Source of the DNA: Dromiciops gliroides
Taxonomy: Eukaryota > Chordata > Mammalia > Microbiotheria > Microbiotheriidae
Reading direction: 5' to 3'
DNA length: 64,000 nt
Assembly: GCF_019393635.1 (NCBI RefSeq)
Contig: NC_057866.1
Location: 2,664,223 to 2,728,222 of the forward strand
Made by a program: the position numbers and the translations under genes
Part shown: positions 46,501-55,841 of the stretch, piece by piece
Numbering within the stretch: the first letter of the stretch is position 1
Layout of the letters: every line of letters begins with the position of its first letter
Notes under the pieces: generated by a model
What the model was told of the DNA's origin: nothing
The model's database searches: none
The model's input: the letters and a program-made list of their open reading frames with translations, nothing else

Positions 46501-49500
46501 ACTGTGGGAGATGCTGATTGGCTGCAGAGCCAGGGCTGGGAGGGGCCTGTCCTAGGGCGAGGCCCCAGATGGATATGGATGGTTTGGGGGGATTCCACCC
46601 TGTCTGGCCAGGCCTTGAGGGAAAAGGAGCAAGGTATGCAGGCCCCAGGGGAGGCGGGGAGGGCCGAGGAGGGGCTCCCTCCACAACAGGCAGGGGCGCC
46701 CAGGGACCCCATCACCCTCCATGCTGGTTGAAAGGTCATCCCATCCTAGAATCACAGGTTCAGGCTGGAGGGGGCCTTGACTCCGAGGTTTTTGGGGGAC
46801 GACTGATGGGAGGTGGGGGCAGGAAGCAGTGAGCCAGCCATCTGACCACAGGGAGAAGGGGCTCAGGGATTTGAATTTCCAGGTTAGGCTTGGCTTGGGA
46901 CCTGTGGGGGTTGGGGAAGGAGAGGTGGGGTCAGCCAGTCCTCAAGGCCAAGACCAAGCAGGGCAAAGGGAAGGGAACAGCCATTCCCCAGGACCCACAG
47001 TGTGCCAGGCACTTTACAGACATCCCATTGCATCCTCACAACAACCCAGGGAGGGAGGTGCTTTACACATGAAGAAGCTGAGGCAGGATCACATAGCAGA
47101 GTTGAGCTCGGGACTTCCTGACCCCAGGCCCAGCTTATCCCCTGTAAGCCTGCGGAGCTGGGCTTGTTGGGAGGCCCTGCAGCTTGCTCCCTGCTGCGGA
47201 CCTGACCTCTGGGGGATCTCGACTTCAGTTTCCTTGTCTGTTGGTGTCGTGGTCCAAGTCGATTGGCTCCATGATTGCTGGCTGGGATCAAGTCACCACA
47301 GGCGGTCTCTTAGGGCCTCCCACCAAAGGCCTTCCTACCCCCGATGGCTTCTGTGTTCCCCAGGCCGTCTCATGGCTGGAGGCCCAGCCCCCAGACTTTC
47401 CATGTCCTGAAGCCCGCCCCAAGCCAGGGGTGACATTGTGCCACCGTGGTCTGTGAGGGTCCCAGGCCCGCCCGCCCTCAGTGCCTGTGACATGACCATG
47501 GGCTAGTGACGTTTCTCAAAGGATTCTCGAATCCCTCCCCTTTTGTGGAAGGGGAGCTGGCCTGGTACCCTTGGGGCCAGTTTAGGCTGGATGGCAGACA
47601 GGTGGGCTCCCCCCCCCCCGAAGTCTCTGAGCAAATGCTGGCTGCCCCCTCGTGGGCCTCATGCTGGGGACACCAACGTCCTCATGCCAGCCCCACACCC
47701 CCTAAGGTGACAGAAGTAGTGCTGACCCTATAGGTCAGCCAGTGCAGCCCCATCCTTTCCTTTGGAGCACGGGGAGGGGACACCAGTGTCCAGCCCCAGT
47801 CCCCGCCATGTCCTCCCACCTGATGCCCGGGGGCCTCTGCCCTTGCCCACAGCAGGTCACCGATGATGTCTCACTTTTGCTTTTGACAGTTCTTCACCTG
47901 CCTGGTGATCCTGTTTGCCTGTGAGGTGGCTGCTGGCATCTGGGGCTTTGTCAACCGGGACCAGGTAAGCTGGGGAGACGCAGCCCTCCTCCTGCCTTCC
48001 CAGGGTGCCCTGGGCCAGTGAGGCCCCTTGCAGCTCAGAGGCCTGGAGAGCCGGCTCTGGCCGCTCACGCCCTTCCGTCCTGGGAAATGGGGCCGAGAAC
48101 CGCGTGAGGAGATGGAGGCCAGCCTGGGCAGCCCCATTAGGATGATAAAGGCCAGCGAGAGTGTGCATGTCCTCAGTGCTCCTCAGGGTGGTCAGCCTCT
48201 ATCTGGCCTGCACCAGGTGGGACACAGGCTTGCAAATGGGGCACTTGTTCTTTTCTCCTCCCCACCCCCAGCCAGGGGAGGTTCAAAATGTCGGCTGAAA
48301 TCTAGCTACTGTGGCAAACCTGCTTGAGCAGAGTGGAAGCTTGGGCCGGCCGGGTGCTGGGACCTGCTGCTGGGCCAGGGCTTAGCCACAGAGCCTAAGT
48401 CCTCCCAAGGAGTCCTGGGTGGGTGCTGGCATGGCATGGCAAGGCAGGGCAGGGCTGGGCTGCTCTGGGGAACTGGGAGCTGAGGAAGGAAGGGAATGAC
48501 TGTATGGGCCACCGGAGGCCCTGAAATGGGAGGCCGGGTCCCCTTGGGAATCCTTACCCAGCCCTTCTCCCAAACGCTGTACCTGCTGCTGTGGCCCCAC
48601 TCCTTGTGCCGCCAGAGCCTGCAGGTTTGGTAGCTGTGTGACCTTGGGCAAATCCCTTCCCCTCTCTGGGCCACATTTCCCCTTTGGCACTGCAGGATCA
48701 CTTGAGTAGTCAGGCTGGCCTCTCAATCACCCCAACCCCTGAGGTGGGGCTCCCCAGCCTCCCCCAGAAGCCCACTTTGACCCATCCTTCTCGCCCCACA
48801 ACCAGCTCTCCTGCCCAGGGCTTCCCCCACTGCCCTGGGATGTGCAGAGGGGAGGCCCCGGCAGGGTGAGCAGCCCTGTGGCAAGGACAAGAGAGCACAG
48901 GCCAGAGCTGGCCAGGTGGGGAAGAGCTCACCATTGTAAGAGGCCAAGTCAATACCATTGGTTGGAAAGGGTGGCTGGGGGCACAGAGAACTCAGCCCAG
49001 CCTTGGTGGCCCACTGCCCCCGGGGGAGGACAGAGATGAGCAGGGGACCCACACGGCTAACCTCCGCCATGCCAGGCCCACTGAGTGCAGACCCAGGGCC
49101 TCATGAGGGACCAAAAATAGGCTCGATTTCAAAACAATGCAGAATCGGTGATCTGAGTGTTAGGGCTCTGTGGCTGTCCCAGGCCCAGGGGGAGGAGTGC
49201 CGGCAGCCACCACAGCCGCGATGCCACCCTCTCCTCTCCTCAGATCGCCAAGGACGTGAAGCAGTTCTATGACCAGGCTCTGCAGAAGTCCGTCCTGGAA
49301 GACAACGCCAGCAATGCCAAGACTGTGGTGAAGTCTTTCCATGAGACGGTGAGAGGCGGGGTGTGGGGGAGAGAGGGCAGGGAGGGGCCGCCCAGGCTCT
49401 GCCCACCCTGGCCCCGGGCTCCCTGTGCAGGAGTGAGGGGCAGGGCTCTGCGGGGCAGGGCTCTGCGGGTGGCTCTCCTGCGGCAGAAGCGCTGGCTGCC

Positions 49501-49784
49501 GAGGGCTGGGGCCATCGCAAGCCTTCTCTCCACAGCTGGGCTGCTGTGGCTCCAATGTGTTAACCACCTTCATTACGGCCGCCTCCAGAAGTGAGCTGTG
49601 CCCTAGCGGAAGCAACATCCTTATCACCCCCTTTAAGGTGAGGTCCATGGGCAGGCGGGTGCTGGCTAGCCGGGCAGGAGCCGGGCCTGAGCTGGGAGTC
49701 ACTGCTGGGCAGGGTCAGTGTGTAGATTTGCGACCCCGCTGCCAGCCCAGCCACCTCCACCTGCCTCTCCGGCTCCTCTCCCTT

Positions 49785-49862
<78 letters not shown>

Positions 49863-50931
49863 CTGTGCATCTCCTCCCCATCCAGGGCTCTCCCTGCTCT
49901 CTACGGGGCTCTGTCTTTCCCCCTTGTCTACAGCGCCCAGCCCTTTCTCAGGTGGGCGGACAGTCGTCCCCTCTGGTCACGGGCCCCTCTTGCTCTCCCC
50001 CGCAGGCCGACTGTCACCAGAAGATCGATGATCTCTTCTCGGGGAAGCTCTATCTGATCGGCATTGCTGCCATTGTGGTGGCCGTCATCATGGTGAGTCT
50101 TGGAGGGAGCCACAAGGGAGCAGGCCCACCTGGGAGGGCATGCGGGCCCAGCTCCAGGGGCAGGGCAGTGCCGCAGATGAGCTGGGGTTTTGGCAGCCTT
50201 GACTGTGTCTGTCCCCCACACCACCCCCTGGGGACCATACCTCCTGTCCCCCAAAGGTCACAGATAGGGACAGATGACACCAAGCTGGGCAGCCCAAAAC
50301 ACTGGGAAGAATCACCGAGATGAAGTCCAATAGGGACAAATGGGAAGTCTGGCACTTAGGACCCAACAAGCAACTCCACAGTTAGGCTGCAGTTATTCTG
50401 AGATGTGGGGGTCTAAGTGGGCCACAAGCTCCACAGGCATCAGTAGTACCCTGTGGTGGCCAAAGTAGCTCATTGGGTCTGGGGCTGCATTAAGAGTAGG
50501 CCTGGGGTTAGCTAGGTGGCGCAGTGGATAGAGCACCGGCCCTGGAGTCAGGAGTACCTTAGTTTAAATTCAGCCTCAGACACTAACACTTACTAGCTGT
50601 GTGACCCTGGGCAAGTCACTTAACCACAATTGCCTCACTAAAAAAAAAAAAGTAGGTCCGGGGAGGGAGGTGATTGTCCCTCTGTGCTTGGCCCCAGTCA
50701 GACCTCACCCAGAGGACAGTGGTCATTTCTGAGGGCCACACTGAGGAAGGACAGTGCTATGGTATAGCAGGTCCAGAAGAGGGGGTGACCAGAATGCATC
50801 TAGGACTAGGGCACAGGAGATGGGGAGTGCGTGGCCCCCTCTTCAGTGTCCCCCCCTTCCCCTTGCAGATTTTTGAGATGATTCTCAGCATGGTCCTGTG
50901 CTGCGGCATTCGGAATAGCTCCGTGTACTGA
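25518..50931 (+). CDS. CD81: CD81 tetraspanin, eight coding exons, complete
   Basis: Four-pass plasma-membrane tetraspanin that organises membrane microdomains and partners CD19/CD21 on B cells. Coding exons are 25518-25583, 41058-41172, 46292-46389, 47890-47964, 49244-49348, 49536-49637, 50006-50092 and 50869-50931. Every intron is GT-AG and the exons join in frame to 236 residues, the human length. It starts [19 protein letters not shown] and ends [10 protein letters not shown], closely matching human CD81 as I recall it. The large extracellular loop (about 113-201) holds the tetraspanin CCG (156-158) plus C175 and C190, giving the two expected disulfides. All six palmitoylated cysteines (6, 9, 80, 89, 227, 228) and the cholesterol-pocket residues N18 and E219 are present. 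The loop helix before C190 is diverged (L182, I183, T184, P185, A188). The ATG is the only in-frame start consistent with the family. TSSC4 follows on the same strand. Confidence 0.97.
25701..25830 (+). repeat. Alternating TG/CG tract at the start of CD81 intron 1
   Basis: About 130 bases of nearly pure pyrimidine-purine alternation, including CGCGCGCG-type segments, from 118 bases after exon 1. Such tracts can adopt Z-DNA. Confidence 0.9.
37820..38045 (+). repeat. Compound CA-rich tandem repeat
   Basis: A 145-base higher-order period is visible: GTACACACACAGCCA at about 37839 and again at about 37984, each followed by a CCCCACATACATGCAGACAC block. Frames across it on both strands are artefacts. 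Confidence 0.75.
39360..39475 (+). mobile_element. Ancient interspersed repeat
   Basis: TTAAGCACCTGCTGTATGCC, CCCTGGGAATACAGAGAAAG and a CACACAGTAGGTGCTCGAT end match the old repeat type at 17305. Confidence 0.5.
40556..41030 (-). mobile_element. L1 ORF1 fragment next to CD81 exon 2
   Basis: On the - strand 41005-40709 codes an L1 ORF1 coiled coil ([20 protein letters not shown], then heptads rich in E and K, ending DTEKQIQ). It continues with ORF1 wording (AAATAAATCCAGGAGAGATA, CATGACCAAAATAAGAG). It starts with AGAAAAATATGAATTGGTCT, the usual ORF1 beginning in marsupial L1, and lacks ORF2. The fragment keeps about 98 open codons. Confidence 0.8.
41058..41172 (+). CDS. CD81: CD81 coding exon 2 (residues 23-61)
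   Basis: Codes the rest of TM1 and the small extracellular loop, starting [15 protein letters not shown] and ending TFYV plus the first base of G61. The acceptor is CTCACCCCAG and the donor GTGAGTGG. An L1 fragment ends only about 30 bp upstream. Confidence 0.97.
41173..42625 (+). other. CD81: CD81 intron 2, first part
   Basis: GC-rich, with an old MIR piece near 41285-41345 and an ancient repeat near 42525-42605. No exon-like segment of CD81 and no gene accepted. Confidence 0.5.
42626..42860 (+). repeat. 47-bp minisatellite, five exact-length copies
   Basis: Units begin ATG(C/T)CC(C/G)TGAGCCTGG at 42626, 42673, 42720, 42767 and 42814, every one 47 bases long, with one to three differences between units. 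It lies in CD81 intron 2. Proline-rich open frames on the - strand are by-products. Confidence 0.95.
42861..46291 (+). other. CD81: CD81 intron 2, later part
   Basis: Contains reversed MIR pieces (about 43935-44040 and 45150-45300), the SINE at 44187, an old repeat near 45690-45920 and homopolymer C near 45840-45856. A 438-codon open frame from 44573 is rejected: it crosses a MIR copy and has no family motif. Confidence 0.55.
44187..44330 (+). mobile_element. Marsupial tRNA-SINE in CD81 intron 2
   Basis: Full-length copy very close to consensus (AGCACCGGCCCTGGAGTCAG). The duplication AAAAAACTAGC(G/C)CAG is at 44172-44186 and 44331-44345, with one difference. Confidence 0.93.
46292..46389 (+). 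CDS. CD81: CD81 coding exon 3 (residues 61-93)
   Basis: Codes TM2 and the short inner loop ([14 protein letters not shown], then [13 protein letters not shown]), including C80 and C89. The acceptor is TTCCCTCCCAG and the donor GTAAGG. It begins in phase 1, matching the exon 2 end. Confidence 0.97.
46390..47889 (+). other. CD81: CD81 intron 3
   Basis: A reversed MIR copy lies at about 46990-47145 (GTGCCAGGCACTTTACAGAC, ACCCAGGGAGGGAGGTGCTT). No other feature seen. Confidence 0.6.
47890..47964 (+). CDS. CD81: CD81 coding exon 4 (residues 94-118)
   Basis: Codes TM3 and the start of the large extracellular loop, beginning [16 protein letters not shown] and ending VNRDQ. The acceptor is CTTTTGACAG and the donor GTAAGC, with both ends in phase 0. 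Confidence 0.97.
47965..49243 (+). other. CD81: CD81 intron 4
   Basis: Apart from the 117-bp segment it holds a short MIR-like piece near 48630-48690 (GCTGTGTGACCTTGGGCAAA). No other feature seen. Confidence 0.5.
48762..48878 (+). repeat. 117-bp duplicated segment, intron 4 copy
   Basis: Identical over all 117 bases to 51709-51825, same orientation. It runs from CCCCAGAAGCCCACTTTGAC to GGGTGAGCAGCCCTG. It is not a known repeat family to me. Confidence 0.95.
49244..49348 (+). CDS. CD81: CD81 coding exon 5 (residues 119-153)
   Basis: Codes helices A and B of the large extracellular loop ([17 protein letters not shown], ending KSFHET). The acceptor is CTCCTCAG and the donor GTGAGAGG, both phase 0. 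Confidence 0.97.
49536..49637 (+). CDS. CD81: CD81 coding exon 6 (residues 154-187)
   Basis: Codes the CCG motif (LGCCGSN) and the variable helices C-D of the large loop, ending [11 protein letters not shown]. This is the fastest-changing part of the protein. The acceptor is CTCTCCACAG and the donor GTGAGGTC. Confidence 0.97.
49789..49860 (+). repeat. (GT)36 microsatellite in CD81 intron 6
   Basis: Uninterrupted GT repeat about 150 bases after exon 6 and 145 bases before exon 7. A pure run of this length is likely polymorphic. Confidence 0.97.
50006..50092 (+). CDS. CD81: CD81 coding exon 7 (residues 188-216)
   Basis: Codes helix E with C190 ([17 protein letters not shown]) and the first half of TM4 (IVVAVIM). 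The acceptor is CCCCGCAG and the donor GTGAGTCT. Confidence 0.97.
50507..50650 (+). mobile_element. Marsupial tRNA-SINE in CD81 intron 7
   Basis: TAGCTAGGTGGCGCAGTGGA through TTGCCTCACT plus A11. An imperfect duplication AGTAGG(C/T)C(T/C)GGGG flanks it, so it is somewhat older than the copy at 44187. Confidence 0.88.
50869..50931 (+). CDS. CD81: CD81 coding exon 8 (residues 217-236 and stop)
   Basis: Codes the end of TM4 with E219, the juxtamembrane C227-C228 pair and the C-terminal tail IRNSSVY, then TGA. The acceptor is CCCCTTGCAG. The SSVY tail matches the PDZ-type end of human CD81. Confidence 0.97.
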   Translation: MFEMILSMVLCCGIRNSSVY

Positions 50932-51485
50932 GGCCGTGGCCTGAGGTGTGGGCAGGCAGGAGAGGAGGGGGAGCCCCCAGACGTGCCAGGAGCTGGCTGA
51001 AGAGAAATCCAGAGAATTATGTATAGAAATGTTTCTGATATTACCGCACAGTACTTATTAGCATTTTTACTTTGGAGGGTTGGGGGTGGTATTTTTGAAA
51101 TAAAGGGGCTGCCGGAAGCCTTTCTGGCCTCTGGCTACATGGGGGTCTTATGGAGCCAGGACCCAGGAGGGCTCTCCAGGCTGGCGGAGGCGTCTGGAGG
51201 GAGGCCCCAGCTCAGGGTCTCCACTTCCTTGGCATGGCAGGAGGGGGAAGGAGAGAGCCCCAGGCTGCATGCAGGACCCTGGCCCCAAGCACCCAGCAGC
51301 CGCCGCCTTTTGTTTTAACCAATCTGCATTATTTTTTCCCATATCTACTTTCTTGAGCAACATTCCTGCCGTTCCCACACTTTCTGGCCTTGTGTGTCTG
51401 ACTCTGGCCCCTTAGACTGTAACTAGGCTGTCCAAGACAGGCCCAAACCAGCTCATTTCAATAAAAGGAAAGAAAAGTAGGAGTG
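50932..51485 (+). other. CD81: CD81 3' UTR
   Basis: About 550 bases from the stop to just past a polyadenylation signal, close to the human 3' UTR length. The stretch near 51017-51075 (GAATTATGTATAGAAATG, then GATATTACCGCACAG and TTTTTACTTTGG) lines up with the conserved early part of the human CD81 3' UTR as I recall it. The end, CATTTCAATAAAAGGAA, matches human CATTTAATAAAGAAGGAA. An earlier AATAAA at 51099-51104 could give a short isoform. Confidence 0.8.
51460..51465 (+). terminator. CD81: CD81 main polyadenylation signal AATAAA
   Basis: AATAAA follows CTCATTTC and a GT-containing stretch lies downstream. The context resembles the human CD81 cleavage site. Confidence 0.75.
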
Positions 51486-53070
51486 GCGTGAACACTTCCC
51501 TGGGAGCTCTGCTTGGCAGGCGGCCCCCTGGGGCTGGGCGGGTGTGGGAGAGAGGCCTGGGCTGCCTGTGGGGGCCCCGCCCAGGGAGGGAGGCAGCCCC
51601 AGCCTCAGGAAGGAGTGATACCTCCCTGCCCCCAGAAATGGGGCTGCAGTGAGGGTCCTCCCTCCCTCCCTAGCAGTTTGCACTGCCAATGGCCAAGGTG
51701 GCCTACGGCCCCAGAAGCCCACTTTGACCCATCCTTCTCGCCCCACAACCAGCTCTCCTGCCCAGGGCTTCCCCCACTGCCCTGGGATGTGCAGAGGGGA
51801 GGCCCCGGCAGGGTGAGCAGCCCTGGAAAGCCTTAACGGAACACTGCCCAGAACATCCTCCTTTTGGGGGGAGGGGGCAGAGCCCCCCAGGCCTGCCTCC
51901 TGGCAGGTGCTCCCTGCGTCTCCTGTCCTGCACTAAGCATGCATGTCTACCATATGTGTGTTTATATAGATGTTGTGTGTACTCAGCGTGTTCTGGGCCC
52001 TGTCTTTCCCAGCCTTGATATAGGGGGTCTGTGGGCAGCGGCTGGGCCTCCAGGTTCCGTGTTTATGTTCTGTGGGGAGCTGTGGAAGGGGGCAGGGCTG
52101 GGCCAAGAGGGGTCAAACGGGACAGGGTAGAGGAGAGGCCTTGGATCTCTGCATTTCAGCCTTCTCTCTCCTTGTCTCCTCCTGAGTATTTGCCCAGCTC
52201 CCGAGGCCAGGCTCCTGGATGGCCTAGCAGAGACCTGGCCTGGGCCCCAGTGGGCAGATAGCAGTCCTGATGCCTTCCTCGGTCCTGGGCTCCTCCAGGC
52301 AGGACAAGAACCCGCCCCCCCCCCAGCCAGAGCCCTCAGGCCTCTTGCAAGAGGGCACAGGAGCCTGGTGCCCAGGCAGGGAGGCAGGAGAAGGGTCCTC
52401 TGGCCCTCAGAAAGCTTGGCCCTCTAGCTCCCCCGAGTCCCAAGGTTGGCTCTGTCCAGACTCCAGCTCTGTGTGTGTGCTTCACACTGGCCTTCAGTGA
52501 TGACTGCCCCATAGCTGTCCTCCCTTGACTTGCTGGGCTCAGACTGTCCCCGGGTGGCCCTGTCAGACTAGGTCTGTAGGGTAAGGGCCAGGGTGTCCCA
52601 GCCCACTCAGCCTGCCCAGCCCAGGTAGGGGAAGAGCCCCCTGGCCCCTCCAGGCAGGAGGGAGTGACAGGAACAGTTTGTTCCCTGTTCCCATCACTGT
52701 TGCCTCTGCCCCTGGGAGGTGGGGAGGGGGTGTCTGTGATGGACAGAGAATGGGGGGGGCGGAGAGGATGGGGAACCTTGATAACCCTTGAGCCCAACCA
52801 CCTCCAAGCTTTGCCCCGGGCCTCTGGGCCCTGCCCCATCTGGGGGAGGGGGACAGCATGGCTTGAGAGTCCCCGCCCCCTTTGCTCCTCTTCTTGCTGT
52901 CTGCCTGTTTACCCCACATGTATTCAATAAAGCAAGTGCTCTCCTTGGTGAATGTGCTGCTCTTTCTTGGGGGTGTGGGGGGGGGGGAGGTGGAGTTCAG
53001 TCCTTCCAACCAGAAGATTGAGATGCTGGCCCTCACTGAACACCTGTTAAGGTGGGCCCTAGAAAGGACC
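51486..53070. other. CD81-TSSC4 spacer, first part
   Basis: Holds the 117-bp duplicate and an AATAAA at 52926-52931 with GT-rich sequence after it. No coding segment accepted. Confidence 0.5.
51709..51825 (+). repeat. 117-bp duplicated segment, copy downstream of CD81
   Basis: Perfect partner of 48762-48878, about 2.95 kb away and about 220 bases past the CD81 polyadenylation site. Flanks differ abruptly at both ends and no target-site duplication is visible. Confidence 0.95.
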
Positions 53071-53071
53071 T

Positions 53072-53270
53072 GGGCAGCCAGGTGGCAAAGTGGATAGAGA
53101 CGGAAGACCCATCTTCCACACTCAAGACACTGCCTAGCTGTGTGACTCTGGGTAAGTCACTGAACCCTGTTTGCCTCAGTTTCCTCATTTCTAAAATGGG
53201 CTGGAGAAGGGAATGATAAACCCCTCCAGGATCTCTGCCAGGCAGGAGTCAGACGTGACTGAAAAGCAAA
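53072..53270 (+). mobile_element. MAR1 CORE-SINE
   Basis: CAGCCAGGTGGCAAAGTGGA head, TAGCTGTGTGACTCTGGGTA core, GGCTGGAGAAGGGAATGATA and CAGACGTGACTGAAAAGCAA end. Confidence 0.85.
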
Positions 53271-55079
53271 GACCTCAGATCTCATTTTACAGGCGGGCAA
53301 ACTGAGGCCCGGTGAGGTCACCCTGCAGTTTTCTGACCAAGGGGGTCATCTACGTGTTTCTAGCTTTGTCCTTCCCTCACCCGTGTTCCTCAGCACACAG
53401 GGCAGGCTCCAGCCTCCCCGGCCAAGGACGATGGGTTAGGTCGCTGGGGAGAGCCTTGGGGAAAGGGAGCCTAAGGACATGAGGCTCTGGGCCCTGCTGC
53501 CCGGCGGGCACACCAGCGGGTGAGGACACACAAGAATGTCGAGGGAGGGGAGCCATGGGAAGGGGCCACATGGAGAGGCAGGGATTTTGTAGAGGATGCT
53601 CATCCAAGGCCTGGGGAATGGAGAAGAAAGGAACAGGCACTAGTAGTGAGAGATAGGGCTAGAAGGTAGGTGGGTCAGTGCCCGAGTGCTGTGAAGGCAT
53701 TGAATGCCAGGATTAGATGGCTTCCAGCAAACCAGGGATAGTCTCAGCCCCCCCACCCTCACCCCCGCCCTGGAGAGCTCCATTCACTTACAGCCACCTC
53801 ATTTTAGGAGCACATGCTCCTTGGCCCCCAGGATACGGGGCCTGGCATACAGTAGGTCTGCACTATGCCACTACAAGACAAGAGACTGAGTCTGGGGTGC
53901 CGTTGGGTGGGCAGGTCCTTTCCCTGTACCACTTGGGGGGGGGGGGCGGACGCCCCCCCCTCCCCGCGCATGCTCCTGGGAATGTGGGGGGGGGATGGAA
54001 AAATGAAGTAACAATGTAGCAAAGCGGGGCCGAGGGCCAATGGGGCGATGGGAGCCTCGCTGAGATCCGCCTTCTCCCGCAAAGGGACCTATCCCAGCAG
54101 CCGCTGCTTTCTACGACCCCAGGCCCGCAGCAGCCTGGGCGGGGGATAGGAGGGGAGGGAAGAGGAGCGGTGAAGGAGCCGAGCTGCTGGCATCCATTAA
54201 GCGCCAACTGTCTGCCTGGGGTGGCACAAGAGGCAGTCCTAGGGACAGGCAGCAAGTGTGTATAAACAAAGGCTTAACCATCAGAGGGGAGTCTCCTACG
54301 AGAGGGGGACAGCCGGAGAGCATGCGGGGAGCCTGGGGTCACGGGCTGGAGGGGGCCTTGAACGCTGGAGCGAGCGTGATCCCGGAGGCCATAGGGAGCC
54401 AACGCAGTTTGCTGAAGGGGTGACGCCGCCAACAATAAAAACTAGGCCAGGACCCAAGGGGCCAGGGGAGAGGATGGCTGGACGGCGGCCAAAGGGCGCC
54501 GAGGCCCCACTCAGTTTCCCCCCCATATCGGAGGAGGGGGTTGCATTAAGTGACTTCAGGATCCTCTCCTCCCCGCCCAAGCCCGGGCCGGGCCGCAGGG
54601 TAGGTGCTCACGCAGGCCCCCCTCCAGGCGCTCAAATGGCGGGTGACTTCAGCTCCCGAAGGGTGGGAGCACAAAGGAGAAATATCCCAGGCCCAGGATA
54701 GCTCCTCCCCCTGCTCCCGGCCCCTCCCGTCCTCCACTTCCCTTCTCCCCTCCCTCTCCCTTCTTCCCCCCCCCCCCATCCTCCTCGTTTGAAAATGAGG
54801 GCATCGGGAATCAATCAGCCCTATCCATGGTCGGGCGGCTCCCCAGGGAGGGGGAGGGAGAAAGACGGAGCCGCCCCCCATGTTCGCCCCGCCTCCCCAA
54901 CTGGGGCAAGCCGCTCGCCCGGGGACCTGAAGAGAGGCTCCCTCCCAGAGGGCTGCCTGGAGGAGGAGACCGCCTTCCCCGCCCCCCGCGCTGCAGGGAG
55001 CATACGGCGCTGGAAGACTCCGGCAGGCGGCGCTGTTGCGTTCCACTCCCCGGGCAGCTCCGCCACGCCCCGCACCCCT
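53271..55079. other. CD81-TSSC4 spacer, second part
   Basis: GC content climbs into the TSSC4 CpG island from about 54450. A MIR-like piece lies near 53275-53320. Long C- and G-runs occur near 53930-53990 and 54768-54776. No gene accepted. Confidence 0.5.
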
Positions 55080-55470
55080 CCCCCTCGCCCCCGCGCCGCG
55101 AGGCATTGTGGGCGTCTTCCGCTCATCCCGCCCCCTCGTTTTCACCCCACGCTGAAAAGCTGTGTGTGGGAGACCACGTGAGGACTGATCTTCCGGAAGA
55201 CCAAGGCGCATGCGCAAGACTCGGGCCTCTTTCTCACAAAGTCACGTGCGGAGGTTTTTCCGACGTTCGGATCCCTGGCTGTGTGTCATTCGCACTGCAT
55301 TGTGGGGGTTGTTGTTTTTCTTTGGATGAACCTCAGGCAGTGATGGTGTCCTGGGAGTGCGGAGACTCGACTTCCCAGAAAGCCATGCGGATGGGGGGGG
55401 GGCGGAGCCGTCTCGTCTTCGCAGCCCAAGATGGTGGCTGTCGTTGTGCGGAAGTTTTCTTTATCCGAGG
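55080..55470 (+). promoter_or_regulatory. TSSC4: TSSC4 TATA-less CpG-island promoter
   Basis: Dense CpG sequence with a classic housekeeping motif set: E-boxes CACGTG at 55175-55180 and 55243-55248, an ETS-type TTCCGG at 55191-55196, an NRF1-type GCGCATGCGC at 55206-55215, two GCATTGTGGG motifs (about 55103 and 55298, ZNF143-like), and a YY1-type AAGATGGTGGC at 55428-55438. YY1 motifs of this kind usually sit at or just after the start site, so transcription probably begins near 55420-55440. Motifs are read by eye; binding is inferred. Confidence 0.65.
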
Positions 55471-55841
55471 CAGGTCTGAGGGCTTGGGTCCTGCCCGGAG
55501 CAGCCGTGCCTCCGTTTCCCCATCTGTGAGAGGTGGGGCCGGGAGCAGGGACCCTAAGCTCGTGGCCTGCGGGGGGGGGGGGGAGTCGTGACCCCGCGCC
55601 TGTTTCCCCACTTGTGACTGATTCTGGTCAGGGTCTGCTCTCAGCCTCAGTTTCCCCATCTGCACAGGCTGCGCCCTCTCCCCCGGCACCACCCCAGCCA
55701 AGCGCCGTTAGCCAACAGAGGCCGGAGCCAAGACGAGGCCTCCCGCCCGCGGACCCCCGCTAGGGCCCAGGGCGCCGGGCTTACAGCTGGGGAAACTGAG
55801 GTCGGGCCCCGGGCACGCTGCCAGGCCTCCCCCCGCGGGCG
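55440..55841 (+). other. TSSC4: TSSC4 5' UTR with probable small intron
   Basis: A donor-like CAG|GTCTGAG at 55471-55480 and a pyrimidine-rich acceptor ending TCTGCACAG at 55667 would remove about 194 bases and place the second exon start at 55668. This suits the known layout of TSSC4, with a non-coding first exon and the reading frame in a later exon. The splice sites are inferred from sequence only. Confidence 0.4.
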
